Positions 18,945-27,381 of a stretch of 64,000 nucleotides of DNA are shown here, piece by piece. Under the pieces are notes generated by a model, which made no database searches, was not told the DNA's origin, and saw only the letters and a list, made by a program, of their open reading frames with translations. The stretch's first letter is position 1. Each line of letters begins with the position of its first letter. Position numbers and translations under genes: made by a program. Source of the stretch: Flavivirga aquatica. GTDB taxonomy: Bacteria; Bacteroidota; Bacteroidia; Flavobacteriales; Flavobacteriaceae. Location: positions 62,001 to 126,000 of the forward strand of contig NZ_MDJD01000047.1 of the NCBI RefSeq assembly GCF_001747085.1. The letters run 5' to 3'.

Positions 18945-20717
18945 TTAAGGACGGTAAATTCTTTCAATTAGATTTAGATACTTCTCTTTTATGATATCAC
19001 GTTTCATTTTTAGAGTGGGGGTAAGGTGACCAGAATCAATAGACCAAATTTCAGGCGTTAGCTCGAATTTTTTAATTTGTTCCCATTTACCAAACTTTTT
19101 GTTGCATTTGTCAACTTCCTCTTGGATTCTAGATTGAATTATTTCTGAATTAATAATATCTTCATATGATTTACCTATGGGATGGTTTTTCTTGTCAATC
19201 CAATCTGAAATAAAGTGAAAATTTGGTTGAATTAGCGCTGCTGGCATTTTTTCACCTTCACCTATAACCATGATCTGTTCTATAAAACGAGATTGTTTTA
19301 AGTCATTTTCTAAAAGTGTAGGAATAATATATTTTCCTCCAGATGTTTTAAACATTTCTTTTTTTCTTCCAGTGATTTTTAAAAAACCATCAACATCTAC
19401 TTCTCCTTTATCGCCCGTGTGAAAATAATCCCCTGTCATAACACTAGCAGTTTTTTCAGGATCTTTATAATAGCCAAGCATAACATTAGGACCTTTGATA
19501 AGTATTTCGCCGTCTTCAGCTATTTTAATTTCTACGTTATCAATAGGTTTACCTACAGTGCCAATTTTTAATTTATTTTCTTTGTACATGCTCACAGATA
19601 TAACAGGGGATGTTTCAGTTAATCCATAGCCTTCCATAATTTGCATTCCAGAGGCGCAAAAAACTCTAGCTAATCTTGGTTGAAGTGCAGCACTACCAGA
19701 TACCATTGTTGTTAGTTCACCACCTAAAGCAGCTTTCCATTTACTAAAAATTAATTTGCGAGCTATGCTAAGTTTAAATTCATACCACCACCCATTCTTT
19801 TTATAAGGTTCCCATTTTTCGCCTAAGCTTAAAGCCCAAAAGAATAATCCTTTTTTTATGCTGCCTAAATCTTGCGCTTTTGCTATAATCTTGTCATATA
19901 CTTTTTCAAGTAACCTAGGAACAACGCTCATTAAATGAGGCTTAATTTCTTTAGCGTTTTCTCCAATTTTATCCATGCCTTCGGCAAAATAAATTGAGAA
20001 ACTCGCATATTGATATAGATATATAAGTACACGTTCAAAAACATGACAAATAGGTAGGAAACTTAATATTCTAACTTCTCCTTCTTTAAAGGGAAGTCTA
20101 ACAGAACTATCTAAAGCATTACTTGTAATATTCCAATGGGAAAGCATAACACCTTTAGGTTTTCCTGTTGTACCTGAAGTGTAAATAATGGTAGCCAGAT
20201 CTGTTGGTTTTATACTGTCTTTTCTATCTTCAACATCTTTTTGATTAGACTCGTCTTTACCAAGCTCAAATAATTCTGAGTAGTGTTTACAACCTTCAAT
20301 ATGATCAAAAGAGTATATTTCTTTTAATTTTGTATTAGTTTTAATTTTATTTATTTTTTCTAAAACTTCTTTGTCAGAAACAAAACAATAAATAGATTCA
20401 CTATGGTTTAATACATATTCGTAATCTTCAGAAGAAATAGTTGGATAAATAGGAATATTTTGTGCGCCTATTTGAAGTACACCAATATCTACGATATTCC
20501 ATTCTGTTCTATTTGTTGTAGAAATAATAGCTATTTTATCATTTTTATTGATACCTAGTTTTAATAATGCTCTACTTATTGCATTAGCCTTATTTATATA
20601 TTCTTGAATAGATGTTTTCACCCATTCACCATTATATTTTGTAACTAAGGCAGAGGCATTGGGTTTGTTTTCTAATTGGTAATAAGGGAAATCAAAAAGT
20701 CTAGTTATTTCAGTCAT
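18945..20717 (-). CDS. Long-chain acyl-CoA synthetase (AMP-forming)
   Basis: 590 residues, the usual bacterial/eukaryotic LACS length. The AMP-binding P-loop is YTSGTTGKPKGVMLSH. Further motifs are LPICHVFER, the adenine-binding segment EGYGLTETSP, the hinge region YFHTGDKGEV and DGFLKITGRKKEMFKTSGGKYI (the LACS 'fatty acyl signature'). It activates free fatty acids to CoA thioesters at the membrane or cytosol, feeding the adjacent beta-oxidation operon. It is transcribed in the same direction but lies upstream of the marR promoter, so it may be a separate unit. The palindrome seen at marR is not repeated upstream of it. Confidence 0.92.
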   Translation of the reverse strand: MTEITRLFDFPYYQLENKPNASALVTKYNGEWVKTSIQEYINKANAISRALLKLGINKNDKIAIISTTNRTEWNIVDIGVLQIGAQNIPIYPTISSEDYEYVLNHSESIYCFVSDKEVLEKINKIKTNTKLKEIYSFDHIEGCKHYSELFELGKDESNQKDVEDRKDSIKPTDLATIIYTSGTTGKPKGVMLSHWNITSNALDSSVRLPFKEGEVRILSFLPICHVFERVLIYLYQYASFSIYFAEGMDKIGENAKEIKPHLMSVVPRLLEKVYDKIIAKAQDLGSIKKGLFFWALSLGEKWEPYKKNGWWYEFKLSIARKLIFSKWKAALGGELTTMVSGSAALQPRLARVFCASGMQIMEGYGLTETSPVISVSMYKENKLKIGTVGKPIDNVEIKIAEDGEILIKGPNVMLGYYKDPEKTASVMTGDYFHTGDKGEVDVDGFLKITGRKKEMFKTSGGKYIIPTLLENDLKQSRFIEQIMVIGEGEKMPAALIQPNFHFISDWIDKKNHPIGKSYEDIINSEIIQSRIQEEVDKCNKKFGKWEQIKKFELTPEIWSIDSGHLTPTLKMKRDIIKEKYLNLIERIYRP

Positions 20718-20938
20718 TTGCTTTTTTTATAAAAAGTGTATTGCAAAGTATGAAAATAAATACGATTTTCAAATATGTTTATAAAAGAGTAGGTATTTGA
20801 TAATATAATTATTAAAAAGTAGTTTTTCTAGTATTAAATAGATATTCCCTTTTTTAATGATAAAAACGAGATATGATTTGCATAAAAAAAAGCGCCTTTA
20901 AACGAGGCTATTGAAAAAGTCACGAACTTAAATAAAAG

Positions 20939-20970
20939 CGGTAAGTATTTTAGATACTTGCCGTTTTTTT
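20939..20970 (+). terminator. Hairpin with T-run inside the IS left end
   Basis: CGGTAAGTAT / ATACTTGCCG (one G-T type mismatch) around a 3-5 nt loop, followed by seven Ts. It could block read-through into the element from the left. Confidence 0.6.
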
Positions 20971-20982
20971 GTATTTTGTATT

Positions 20983-21237
20983 CCTGATAGTTCAACAGGA
21001 ATCTCTTCGGTTAAGCGAGTACAGTTTGACATTCATAAAGAACAAATTGAGTTTGAAACATCAGATTACTTCAAAGAGAAATCAAAACATCGTTATAAAA
21101 TAGAAGCTAAAAATGGAGAATTAAAAAACGCTCATAGTTATGGAAGAGCTATATCTTATGGTATAGAAAATATGCAAATGCAGAGTGCTTTAACCATATT
21201 TACTGTGAATTTGAAAAGAATTTTAAATTTAAACTAG
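20983..21237 (+). pseudogene. IS1182-family transposase, C-terminal remnant
   Basis: An open frame of about 84 codons ends with TAG at 21235-21237 but has no start and lacks the N-terminal and central DDE domains. It reads ...HRYKIEAKNGELKNAHSYGR, then AISYGIENMQMQSALTIF and TVNLKRILNLN. This is the conserved IS1182-type C-terminal block containing the catalytic Glu segment (IEAKNGELK) and the invariant 'M.mQ.AltiF.vNlKRI' end. The rest has been deleted, so it cannot transpose by itself. Confidence 0.8.
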
Positions 21238-21465
21238 TCCAAAATGAGACAAAACAATACCGTTTTGATTATAATACCATTTAAACTAAAATAAGCCTTT
21301 TTAAGAGAGTCCAAACAACTTTGAGAACCTATAAACCAAAAAGAGATTTCACAAAATTAGCTCGTGAAATCTCTTATATGAAACTCTCTTTTTGAAAAGA
21401 GACTTACTTTTTTCAGTAGCCTCCTTTAAATAGACGCTTTTTTATACACTATAGGGGTTTAAAAG

Positions 21466-23175
21466 TTATTTTTTAATAACCTTTAATGTTTTCGAACTAG
21501 ATTCGTTTTGAACTTTAAGGAAATAAATTCCTGAAGCAAAATTTGAATAGTCTATGGTTTGATTATCCGATAAGTTTTTAATAGTCTTTAATTTTTTTCC
21601 TTTTAAATCATATAAATCTACTTGGTAATTTTGATTGATAGTGTTTATATTTAATTTATTTATAAAAGGATTAGGTGTTACAGATAGTATATCACCATTA
21701 GAAAAATCTTCTGTGCTTAAAGCTGCTGTAGAAAATGTATCTAGCAAGTGTTCTACATTAGATGTATCTTCAATTAATAATTGATACGTTGTAGTATTAG
21801 CGTTTTCGATAATAGTTTTATCTATAACTAGTGCTTTTAAGGGGGTTACATTTTCTAGTTGAATTTCCTCTAATGGATTTGTATTGTTTAGTACTCTAAT
21901 AAAAGCTCGACCAGCAACGAAAACACCAAACTTTCCGTTTAGTTTTTGTGTATTAGGAGTATAACTTAATTTTTGAGTAATAACACCAGTTCTATTAACA
22001 TCTAAAACAGGTGTAGAAGCTATTTTGGCAGCGGCTTGAGTTTCAGAGTACTCTAAAAAAGCGCCAGGAGCTATGGTTTCAATAGGTGTTTTTACTTCAG
22101 TTTCTAAATATCCTGTTTCTAAAGCACTATTATAAATAGACATGTTGATGCCGTATTCGTAAGTTTTACTTTTATCTAAAGGTTGAAACATTTTGGCAAA
22201 AGCAGTGTTGTTTGTCTTGTTTACGAAGCAAATCCATGCTTTAGATGAAATAATTTGAAATTCACTCATGATATAATAATCATAATGTAATTCAAAAATA
22301 CCAGGAGCTACTTCTCCAGTCCAATTAGTTCCATTGTTATAATATAAATCCAAATGCTGTTGGTTGTTCATATCTAAAGGCATTCTGTTTCTGTTAACAA
22401 AATTCCAATGACTTTGAGCAGTTGCACCAATATGGTATTGTTCACCATTCGGTAACTTTAAATTTTCACTAAAAGGAATATAGGCTACAAAGTTTTCTCC
22501 ATCTTCTAAAAGAGGAGCGCTTCTTGATATATGTTGACTTGTAGTCATAATACCTCGGTTAACACTTTGAGTACCTCTATTGTGAAGTTTATGGTTAATA
22601 TGTACTAATGACGTTTCATCATCAATATATAAGTCACGTTCGTATTGAAGTTCTTCATCAATGGTTGTTGGATGAAAATAGGTTCTGGTAGAACGGTCGA
22701 ATGTTGGTACTGGTAATTCTTGAATTCCAGAAATGGCATTAATAACATGTTTGCCATTAGCAAGAGAATGACTAACGGTATAGGGACTATCACCAATAAC
22801 TACTGGTGGTGGCCAACGGTTTGTTTTGCCGTCTTTATTTACAGCTACAGTATTTCTAGGTATAGCTACTAACCTAAAGCCACCAAAGTTTCTCCAATCT
22901 GCAGTGCCATTTACTTCATCGTTATTCGTGAATTTTTGTCCAAATAAATTTGGGTTTACCCAAAGAGAAGTCGCACTTCCTAAATTGTATTCAAGCATTC
23001 TTCCAGCAGCATCTGGAACAATAGCTATACTAATATAGGGGTTCTTTGCAACATGGACATTATCCCAATTCCAGTTGTTGTAATTGTTTTCAACAGTAAC
23101 TGTTGCTTGGGAGAAGCCATCTGTACTAATAGATAGCAATGTTAGGGCCAAAGCCCATAAGTTTTTTTTAATCAT
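21466..23175 (-). CDS. Secreted protein with T9SS C-terminal sorting domain (DUF4380-like body)
   Basis: 569 residues. The signal peptide ends at GFSQA. The body (about 30-400) begins with a beta-rich segment, PYISIAIVPDAAGRMLEYNLG...LWVNPNLFGQ, resembling DUF4380/galactose-mutarotase-like sugar-binding folds. The last ~75 residues are a type A sorting domain (TPNPFINKLNIN, then LYDLKGKKLKTI, then FASGIYFLKVQN, ending TLKVIKK), so export by the type IX system is expected. It starts 12 bp after the purL stop, so read-through transcription from purL is likely. Its original downstream terminator is split by the IS1182-like element. Exact substrate unknown. Confidence 0.75.
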   Translation of the reverse strand: MIKKNLWALALTLLSISTDGFSQATVTVENNYNNWNWDNVHVAKNPYISIAIVPDAAGRMLEYNLGSATSLWVNPNLFGQKFTNNDEVNGTADWRNFGGFRLVAIPRNTVAVNKDGKTNRWPPPVVIGDSPYTVSHSLANGKHVINAISGIQELPVPTFDRSTRTYFHPTTIDEELQYERDLYIDDETSLVHINHKLHNRGTQSVNRGIMTTSQHISRSAPLLEDGENFVAYIPFSENLKLPNGEQYHIGATAQSHWNFVNRNRMPLDMNNQQHLDLYYNNGTNWTGEVAPGIFELHYDYYIMSEFQIISSKAWICFVNKTNNTAFAKMFQPLDKSKTYEYGINMSIYNSALETGYLETEVKTPIETIAPGAFLEYSETQAAAKIASTPVLDVNRTGVITQKLSYTPNTQKLNGKFGVFVAGRAFIRVLNNTNPLEEIQLENVTPLKALVIDKTIIENANTTTYQLLIEDTSNVEHLLDTFSTAALSTEDFSNGDILSVTPNPFINKLNINTINQNYQVDLYDLKGKKLKTIKNLSDNQTIDYSNFASGIYFLKVQNESSSKTLKVIKK

Positions 23176-23187
23176 TATAGGAGTGTG

Positions 23188-26100
23188 TTAGTTATTTTCA
23201 ATCCATTTTTTGGCATTCGTAAAGGCCTCAATCCAAGGAGAGACTTCATCCTGTCTGTTTTCAGGATAATTTGCCCAGTTCCATTGAAACGTAGAACGCT
23301 CTATATGTGGCATAGTTACTAAGTGACGTCCTGTTTTATCACATAACATAGCAGTGTTAAAATCTGAACCATTTGGGTTATTAGGATACCCTTCGTAACC
23401 ATATTTAGCAACAATATTATATTGATCTTCTGTTTTTGGTAAATTAAATTTTCCTTCTCCATGAGAAATCCAAACCCCTAAAGTTGTACCTTCTAGTGTT
23501 GATAGCATTACAGAGTTGTTTTTTTGAACAGCTACAGAAGTAAATGAGCTTTCGTGTTTTTTAGAATCATTATGTATCATTTTTCCATGCACATCATGTT
23601 CTGGATTAATAAGGTCTAATTCCATAAATAATTGACAACCATTACAGATACCAACCGATAATGTATCTTCTCTAGCAAAAAAGTCTTTAATAACTTTATT
23701 AGCCTTTTCATTGTATTTAATAGCGCCTGCCCATCCTTTAGCAGAACCTAACACATCAGAGTTACTAAAACCTCCTACAGCTCCTAAAAACTGAATATCT
23801 TCTAATGTTTCACGACCAGAAATTAAATCGGTCATATGTACATCCTTAACATCAAAACCAGCTAAATACATGGCATTCGCCATTTCACGTTCACTATTAG
23901 ATCCTTTTTCGCGTAAAATAGCAGCTTTAGGTCTTGTTTTATTAGAATCTATTACTGGGAGTTTTCCAGTAAAATTCTTAGGGAATGTATATTGTAGAGG
24001 TTGTTTTTTATAATTATTAAAACGGTCTTTAGCTAAATTGTTAGCCGTTTGTTTTTGGTCTAATAAATAGGAAGTTTTATACCAAACATCTCTCATTTCG
24101 GCAATATCAAAAGAGAAATTATCTTCGTTGTTTTTAATATTTAAAGTAGCAGTATTATTTACTGTACCTATATTAAAAAATTCAATATTATTTTCGGATA
24201 AAACAGTTTCTATAGAAGCATCACCTTGAAAAACAATTCCAGAGTTTTCAGCAAATAATACTTTTAAAGAATCTTCTTCATTTAAAGCAGAGATATCAAA
24301 ATCTGCACCTAAATTAACATCTGCAAAACACATTTCTAACAAGGTAGTAATTAAACCACCAGAAGCCACATCGTGTCCAGCAGAAATTTTATCTGCTTTA
24401 ATTAAATTTTGAATAGTATTAAAAGTATCTTTTACAAAAGCTGTATTTTTTACATCTGGTGCTTCGTTACCAATTGTATTTAAAACTTGGTTAAAAGAAC
24501 TACCACCTAATTTAAAAGTATCTTGAGAAATATTTATATAATAGATGTTTTGCCCATTTTGTTTTAAAACAGGTTCTACAACTTTAGAAATTTCATTACA
24601 ATTTCCAGCTGCAGAAATAATAACGGTACCCGGAGAAATAACTTCTCCATCTTTATATTTCTGTTTCATAGAAAGGGAATCCTTTCCAGTAGGCACATTT
24701 ATTCCTAAATCGATAGAAAATTCCGAAATTGCTTTAACAGCTTTATATAAACGCGCATCTTCACCCTCGTTTTTACAAGGCCACATCCAGTTTGCAGAAA
24801 GCGACACAGATGCTAAATTATCTTTTAAAGGCGCCCAAATAATGTTAGTTAAAGATTCTGTTATAGAATTTCTACTTCCTGCCTCTGGATGAATTAATCC
24901 AGAAATAGGCGAGTGCCCAATAGAGGTTGCAATACCTTCTTTTCCATTATAATCTAGGGCCATAACACCAACATTATTTAAAGGTATTTGTAAAGGACCA
25001 ACACATTGTTGTTTGGCAACTTTACCTCCAACACATCTATCTACCTTATTAGTTAACCAATCTTTACAAGCAACAGCTTCAAGTTGTAAAACTTGCTCTA
25101 AATATATTTGTAAATTTTTGGTTTTGTATCTTGAGTTTTTATAGTTTCTCTTAATTGTATTATCTGTTAAAACTGTTTTAGGAGAACTTCCAAACATATC
25201 CTCTAAAGCTAAATCCATAGGTTTATTACCTTTGGTTTTACTTTGGAAAGTAAAACGATTATCTCCAGTAACATCTCCAACAGTATACATTGGTGAACGT
25301 TCACGATCTGCAATTTTGTTAAGCGTTTTAATATGTTCTTCGGCAATTACAAGCCCCATACGTTCTTGAGATTCGTTGCCAATAATTTCCTTGTCAGAAA
25401 GTGTTGGGTCTCCAACAGGTAAAGCATCTAAATCTATTTTTCCACCAGTATCTTCAACAAGTTCAGAAAGACAGTTTAAATGTCCACCAGCACCATGATC
25501 GTGAATAGAAACTATAAAATTTTCATCGCTTTCTACCATACCACGAACTGCATTAGCAGCACGTTTTTGCATTTCAGGGTTAGAGCGTTGCACAGCATTT
25601 AATTCTATACCCGAAGCAAATTCACCAGTGTCTGCAGACGATACTGCAGCACCACCCATACCAATACGGTAGTTTTCACCACCAAGAATTACTATTTTAT
25701 CTCCGTTTTTAGGTGTATCCTTTAAAGCTTGTTCATTTTTACCATAACCAATTCCACCAGCTTGCATAATAACTTTGTCGAAACCAAGTTTTCTTGGTAG
25801 CGAAGCACTAGCTGCTGCATTTTCTTCATGTTCGAAAGTTAATACCGAACCACAAATTAGGGGTTGTCCAAATTTATTACCAAAATCAGACGCACCGTTA
25901 GATGCCTTTATTAAAATATCCATTGGCGTTTGGTACAACCAATCTCTAGCTTCAAATTTTTGTTCCCAAGGTCTGTTTTCTTCCAAACGAGAATAAGAGG
26001 TCATGTAAACTGCCGTTCCAGCCAAAGGAAGTGATCCTTTACCACCAGCAAGTCTATCTCTAATTTCTCCACCAGCACCAGTTGCAGCACCGTTAAAAGG

Positions 26101-26868
26101 CTCTACTGTTGTTGGAAAGTTATGCGTTTCTGCTTTAAGTGAAATAACAGATTCAAATTCTTGAGTTGTATAATAATCTGGAACATCGGCACGTTTAGGA
26201 GCAAATTGTTCCACTTTTGGACCTTTTACAAAAGCCACATTATCTTTATATGCAGAAACAATATCGTTAGGGTTTTCTTCAGACGTTTGTCTAATCATCT
26301 TGAAGAGTGACATAGGTTTTTCTTCACCATCAATAATAAATGTACCATTAAAAATTTTATGACGACAGTGCTCACTATTCACTTGCGAAAATCCAAAAAC
26401 CTCAGAATCGGTTAAAGGTCTTCCTATTTTTTTTGCAACACCATCCAAATAAGCAACCTCTTCATCACTTAACGATAATCCTTCTTGTTGGTTGTAAGCT
26501 GCAATATCCTCAATATTTAATATCGCTTCAGGTTCAATATCAATCGTGAAAGACTCTTGATTCAGTCCATTAAATTTCTCAGAAATCATCGGGTCAAAAT
26601 CACTAAAATCTTCAGCCTTAGCTTCAAACTCTTCAATTCTTACAATACCTTCAATACCCATGTTTTGGGTAATTTCCACAGCATTGGTACTCCAAGGCGT
26701 AATCATGGCTGCTCTTGGACCAATAAAAAAAGCATCCAACGATGCTTGCTCTATTTTAGGCAGATCTCCAAAAAGCCAGTTTAATTTTGAGATATTCTCT
26801 GTTGATAATTCTTCTACTGTCTGTACAGCAAATACTTTGCTACTTACGTTTCCAAAGAAATGAATCAT
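23188..26868 (-). CDS. purL: Phosphoribosylformylglycinamidine synthase (single-chain FGAM synthase)
   Basis: 1226 residues, the large-type PurL that contains the ATP-dependent synthase and the glutaminase in one chain. Features include EVFGFSQVNSEHCRHKIFNG near the N-terminal linker, SLKAETHNFPTTVEPFNGAATG in the first AIR-synthase domain, and SIHDHGAGGHLNCLSE. A C-terminal class I glutamine amidotransferase carries the nucleophile in VGICNGCQLFMEL, plus WISHGEGKF and the MPHIERSTFQW end. It converts FGAR, ATP and glutamine to FGAM in purine synthesis. A -7 element lies 35 bp upstream. Confidence 0.96.
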   Translation of the reverse strand: MIHFFGNVSSKVFAVQTVEELSTENISKLNWLFGDLPKIEQASLDAFFIGPRAAMITPWSTNAVEITQNMGIEGIVRIEEFEAKAEDFSDFDPMISEKFNGLNQESFTIDIEPEAILNIEDIAAYNQQEGLSLSDEEVAYLDGVAKKIGRPLTDSEVFGFSQVNSEHCRHKIFNGTFIIDGEEKPMSLFKMIRQTSEENPNDIVSAYKDNVAFVKGPKVEQFAPKRADVPDYYTTQEFESVISLKAETHNFPTTVEPFNGAATGAGGEIRDRLAGGKGSLPLAGTAVYMTSYSRLEENRPWEQKFEARDWLYQTPMDILIKASNGASDFGNKFGQPLICGSVLTFEHEENAAASASLPRKLGFDKVIMQAGGIGYGKNEQALKDTPKNGDKIVILGGENYRIGMGGAAVSSADTGEFASGIELNAVQRSNPEMQKRAANAVRGMVESDENFIVSIHDHGAGGHLNCLSELVEDTGGKIDLDALPVGDPTLSDKEIIGNESQERMGLVIAEEHIKTLNKIADRERSPMYTVGDVTGDNRFTFQSKTKGNKPMDLALEDMFGSSPKTVLTDNTIKRNYKNSRYKTKNLQIYLEQVLQLEAVACKDWLTNKVDRCVGGKVAKQQCVGPLQIPLNNVGVMALDYNGKEGIATSIGHSPISGLIHPEAGSRNSITESLTNIIWAPLKDNLASVSLSANWMWPCKNEGEDARLYKAVKAISEFSIDLGINVPTGKDSLSMKQKYKDGEVISPGTVIISAAGNCNEISKVVEPVLKQNGQNIYYINISQDTFKLGGSSFNQVLNTIGNEAPDVKNTAFVKDTFNTIQNLIKADKISAGHDVASGGLITTLLEMCFADVNLGADFDISALNEEDSLKVLFAENSGIVFQGDASIETVLSENNIEFFNIGTVNNTATLNIKNNEDNFSFDIAEMRDVWYKTSYLLDQKQTANNLAKDRFNNYKKQPLQYTFPKNFTGKLPVIDSNKTRPKAAILREKGSNSEREMANAMYLAGFDVKDVHMTDLISGRETLEDIQFLGAVGGFSNSDVLGSAKGWAGAIKYNEKANKVIKDFFAREDTLSVGICNGCQLFMELDLINPEHDVHGKMIHNDSKKHESSFTSVAVQKNNSVMLSTLEGTTLGVWISHGEGKFNLPKTEDQYNIVAKYGYEGYPNNPNGSDFNTAMLCDKTGRHLVTMPHIERSTFQWNWANYPENRQDEVSPWIEAFTNAKKWIENN

Positions 26869-26902
26869 TATTATGTTGATTTTGTTGCGATTATTAAAAG
26901 TG

Positions 26903-26910
26903 CAAATTTA
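26903..26910 (-). promoter_or_regulatory. -7 promoter element of purL
   Basis: The minus strand reads TAAATTTGCA, matching TAnnTTTG, 34 bp before the purL ATG. No clear -33 TTTG was found at the expected spacing. Confidence 0.5.
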
Positions 26911-26994
26911 CTTCTTTTTGTCGTATTTAGAACTAAATATTATATTGAAAATTGAGAGTTATTCATGATGTTTTAAACAGCTATTTTAACGTTT

Positions 26995-27296
26995 TGGGCG
27001 TTACCCCGAAAAGGGGGCGCGCTTTCCACTATATCTTTTTTAAAATGTCATTGCGAGGAGGCACGGCATGGCAATCTGTAAATTTATAGTGCTAGACAAA
27101 GTTTTTAGTTCTCAAGTTAAAAAAGGATGCCGTTGCAATCGCTAACGCAAATAGGAGTTTCCATAAAACATTAGAGTAGTTTGAAGCTTTTTTTATCAAG
27201 CATTAAAATCAATATTTTAAGTATCATTGTGAGGGGATGACATGGCAATTTTATAAATCTAGAGAGATTACTTCGTCGTACCTCCTAAAATGATAT
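26995..27296. repeat. Cluster of degenerate intergenic repeats (REP/fold-back type)
   Basis: The 490-bp gap between purL and the LRR-kinase gene has no ORF but holds fragments of two repeat types. One is a GGGCGTTACCCC...GCGCGCTTTCC unit (26995-27033) with a matching end piece TTGCAATCGCTAACGC (27133-27148). The other is a unit of the form GTCATTGCGAGGAGG...GGCAATCTG, present at 27047-27078, at 27222-27250 (decayed), and inverted at 27264-27296 (ATTACTTCGTCGTACCTCC...). The last two copies face each other and can fold back into a long imperfect stem. These look like old dispersed extragenic repeats. Confidence 0.6.
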
Positions 27297-27355
27297 GTTT
27301 TTATACATAAAATGGGTTTAACAAGTTTAACAGCTAATAAAAGTCAATAATAGTT

Positions 27356-27363
27356 TAAGTTTG
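27356..27363 (+). promoter_or_regulatory. -7 promoter element of the LRR-kinase gene
   Basis: TAAGTTTG fits TAnnTTTG and lies 18 bp before the ATG at 27382. It also overlaps the TTG at 27361, which argues against translation starting at that TTG. Confidence 0.5.
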
Positions 27364-27381
27364 CAGACTATTATTTTAAAC

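Larger units (their letters stand above)
20904..21423. mobile_element. Internally deleted IS1182-like element (520 bp)
   Basis: Both ends survive. The left end GAGGCTATTGAAAAAGT (20904-20920) is matched in inverted orientation by the right end, whose complement begins GAGGCTACTGAAAAAAGT (from 21423 inward). Flanks are CTTTAAAC on the left and CTTTAAAT on the right, a likely 7-8 bp target duplication. The interior keeps only the 3' end of the transposase, plus a transposase-end hairpin. It is therefore non-autonomous and MITE-like. It sits between the flanking arms of an older terminator. Confidence 0.8.

Noticed and set aside
27361-27381. TTG start adding seven residues to the LRR-kinase protein
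   Set aside because: The TTG is part of the TAAGTTTG -7 element; ATG at 27382 matches the family N-terminus.
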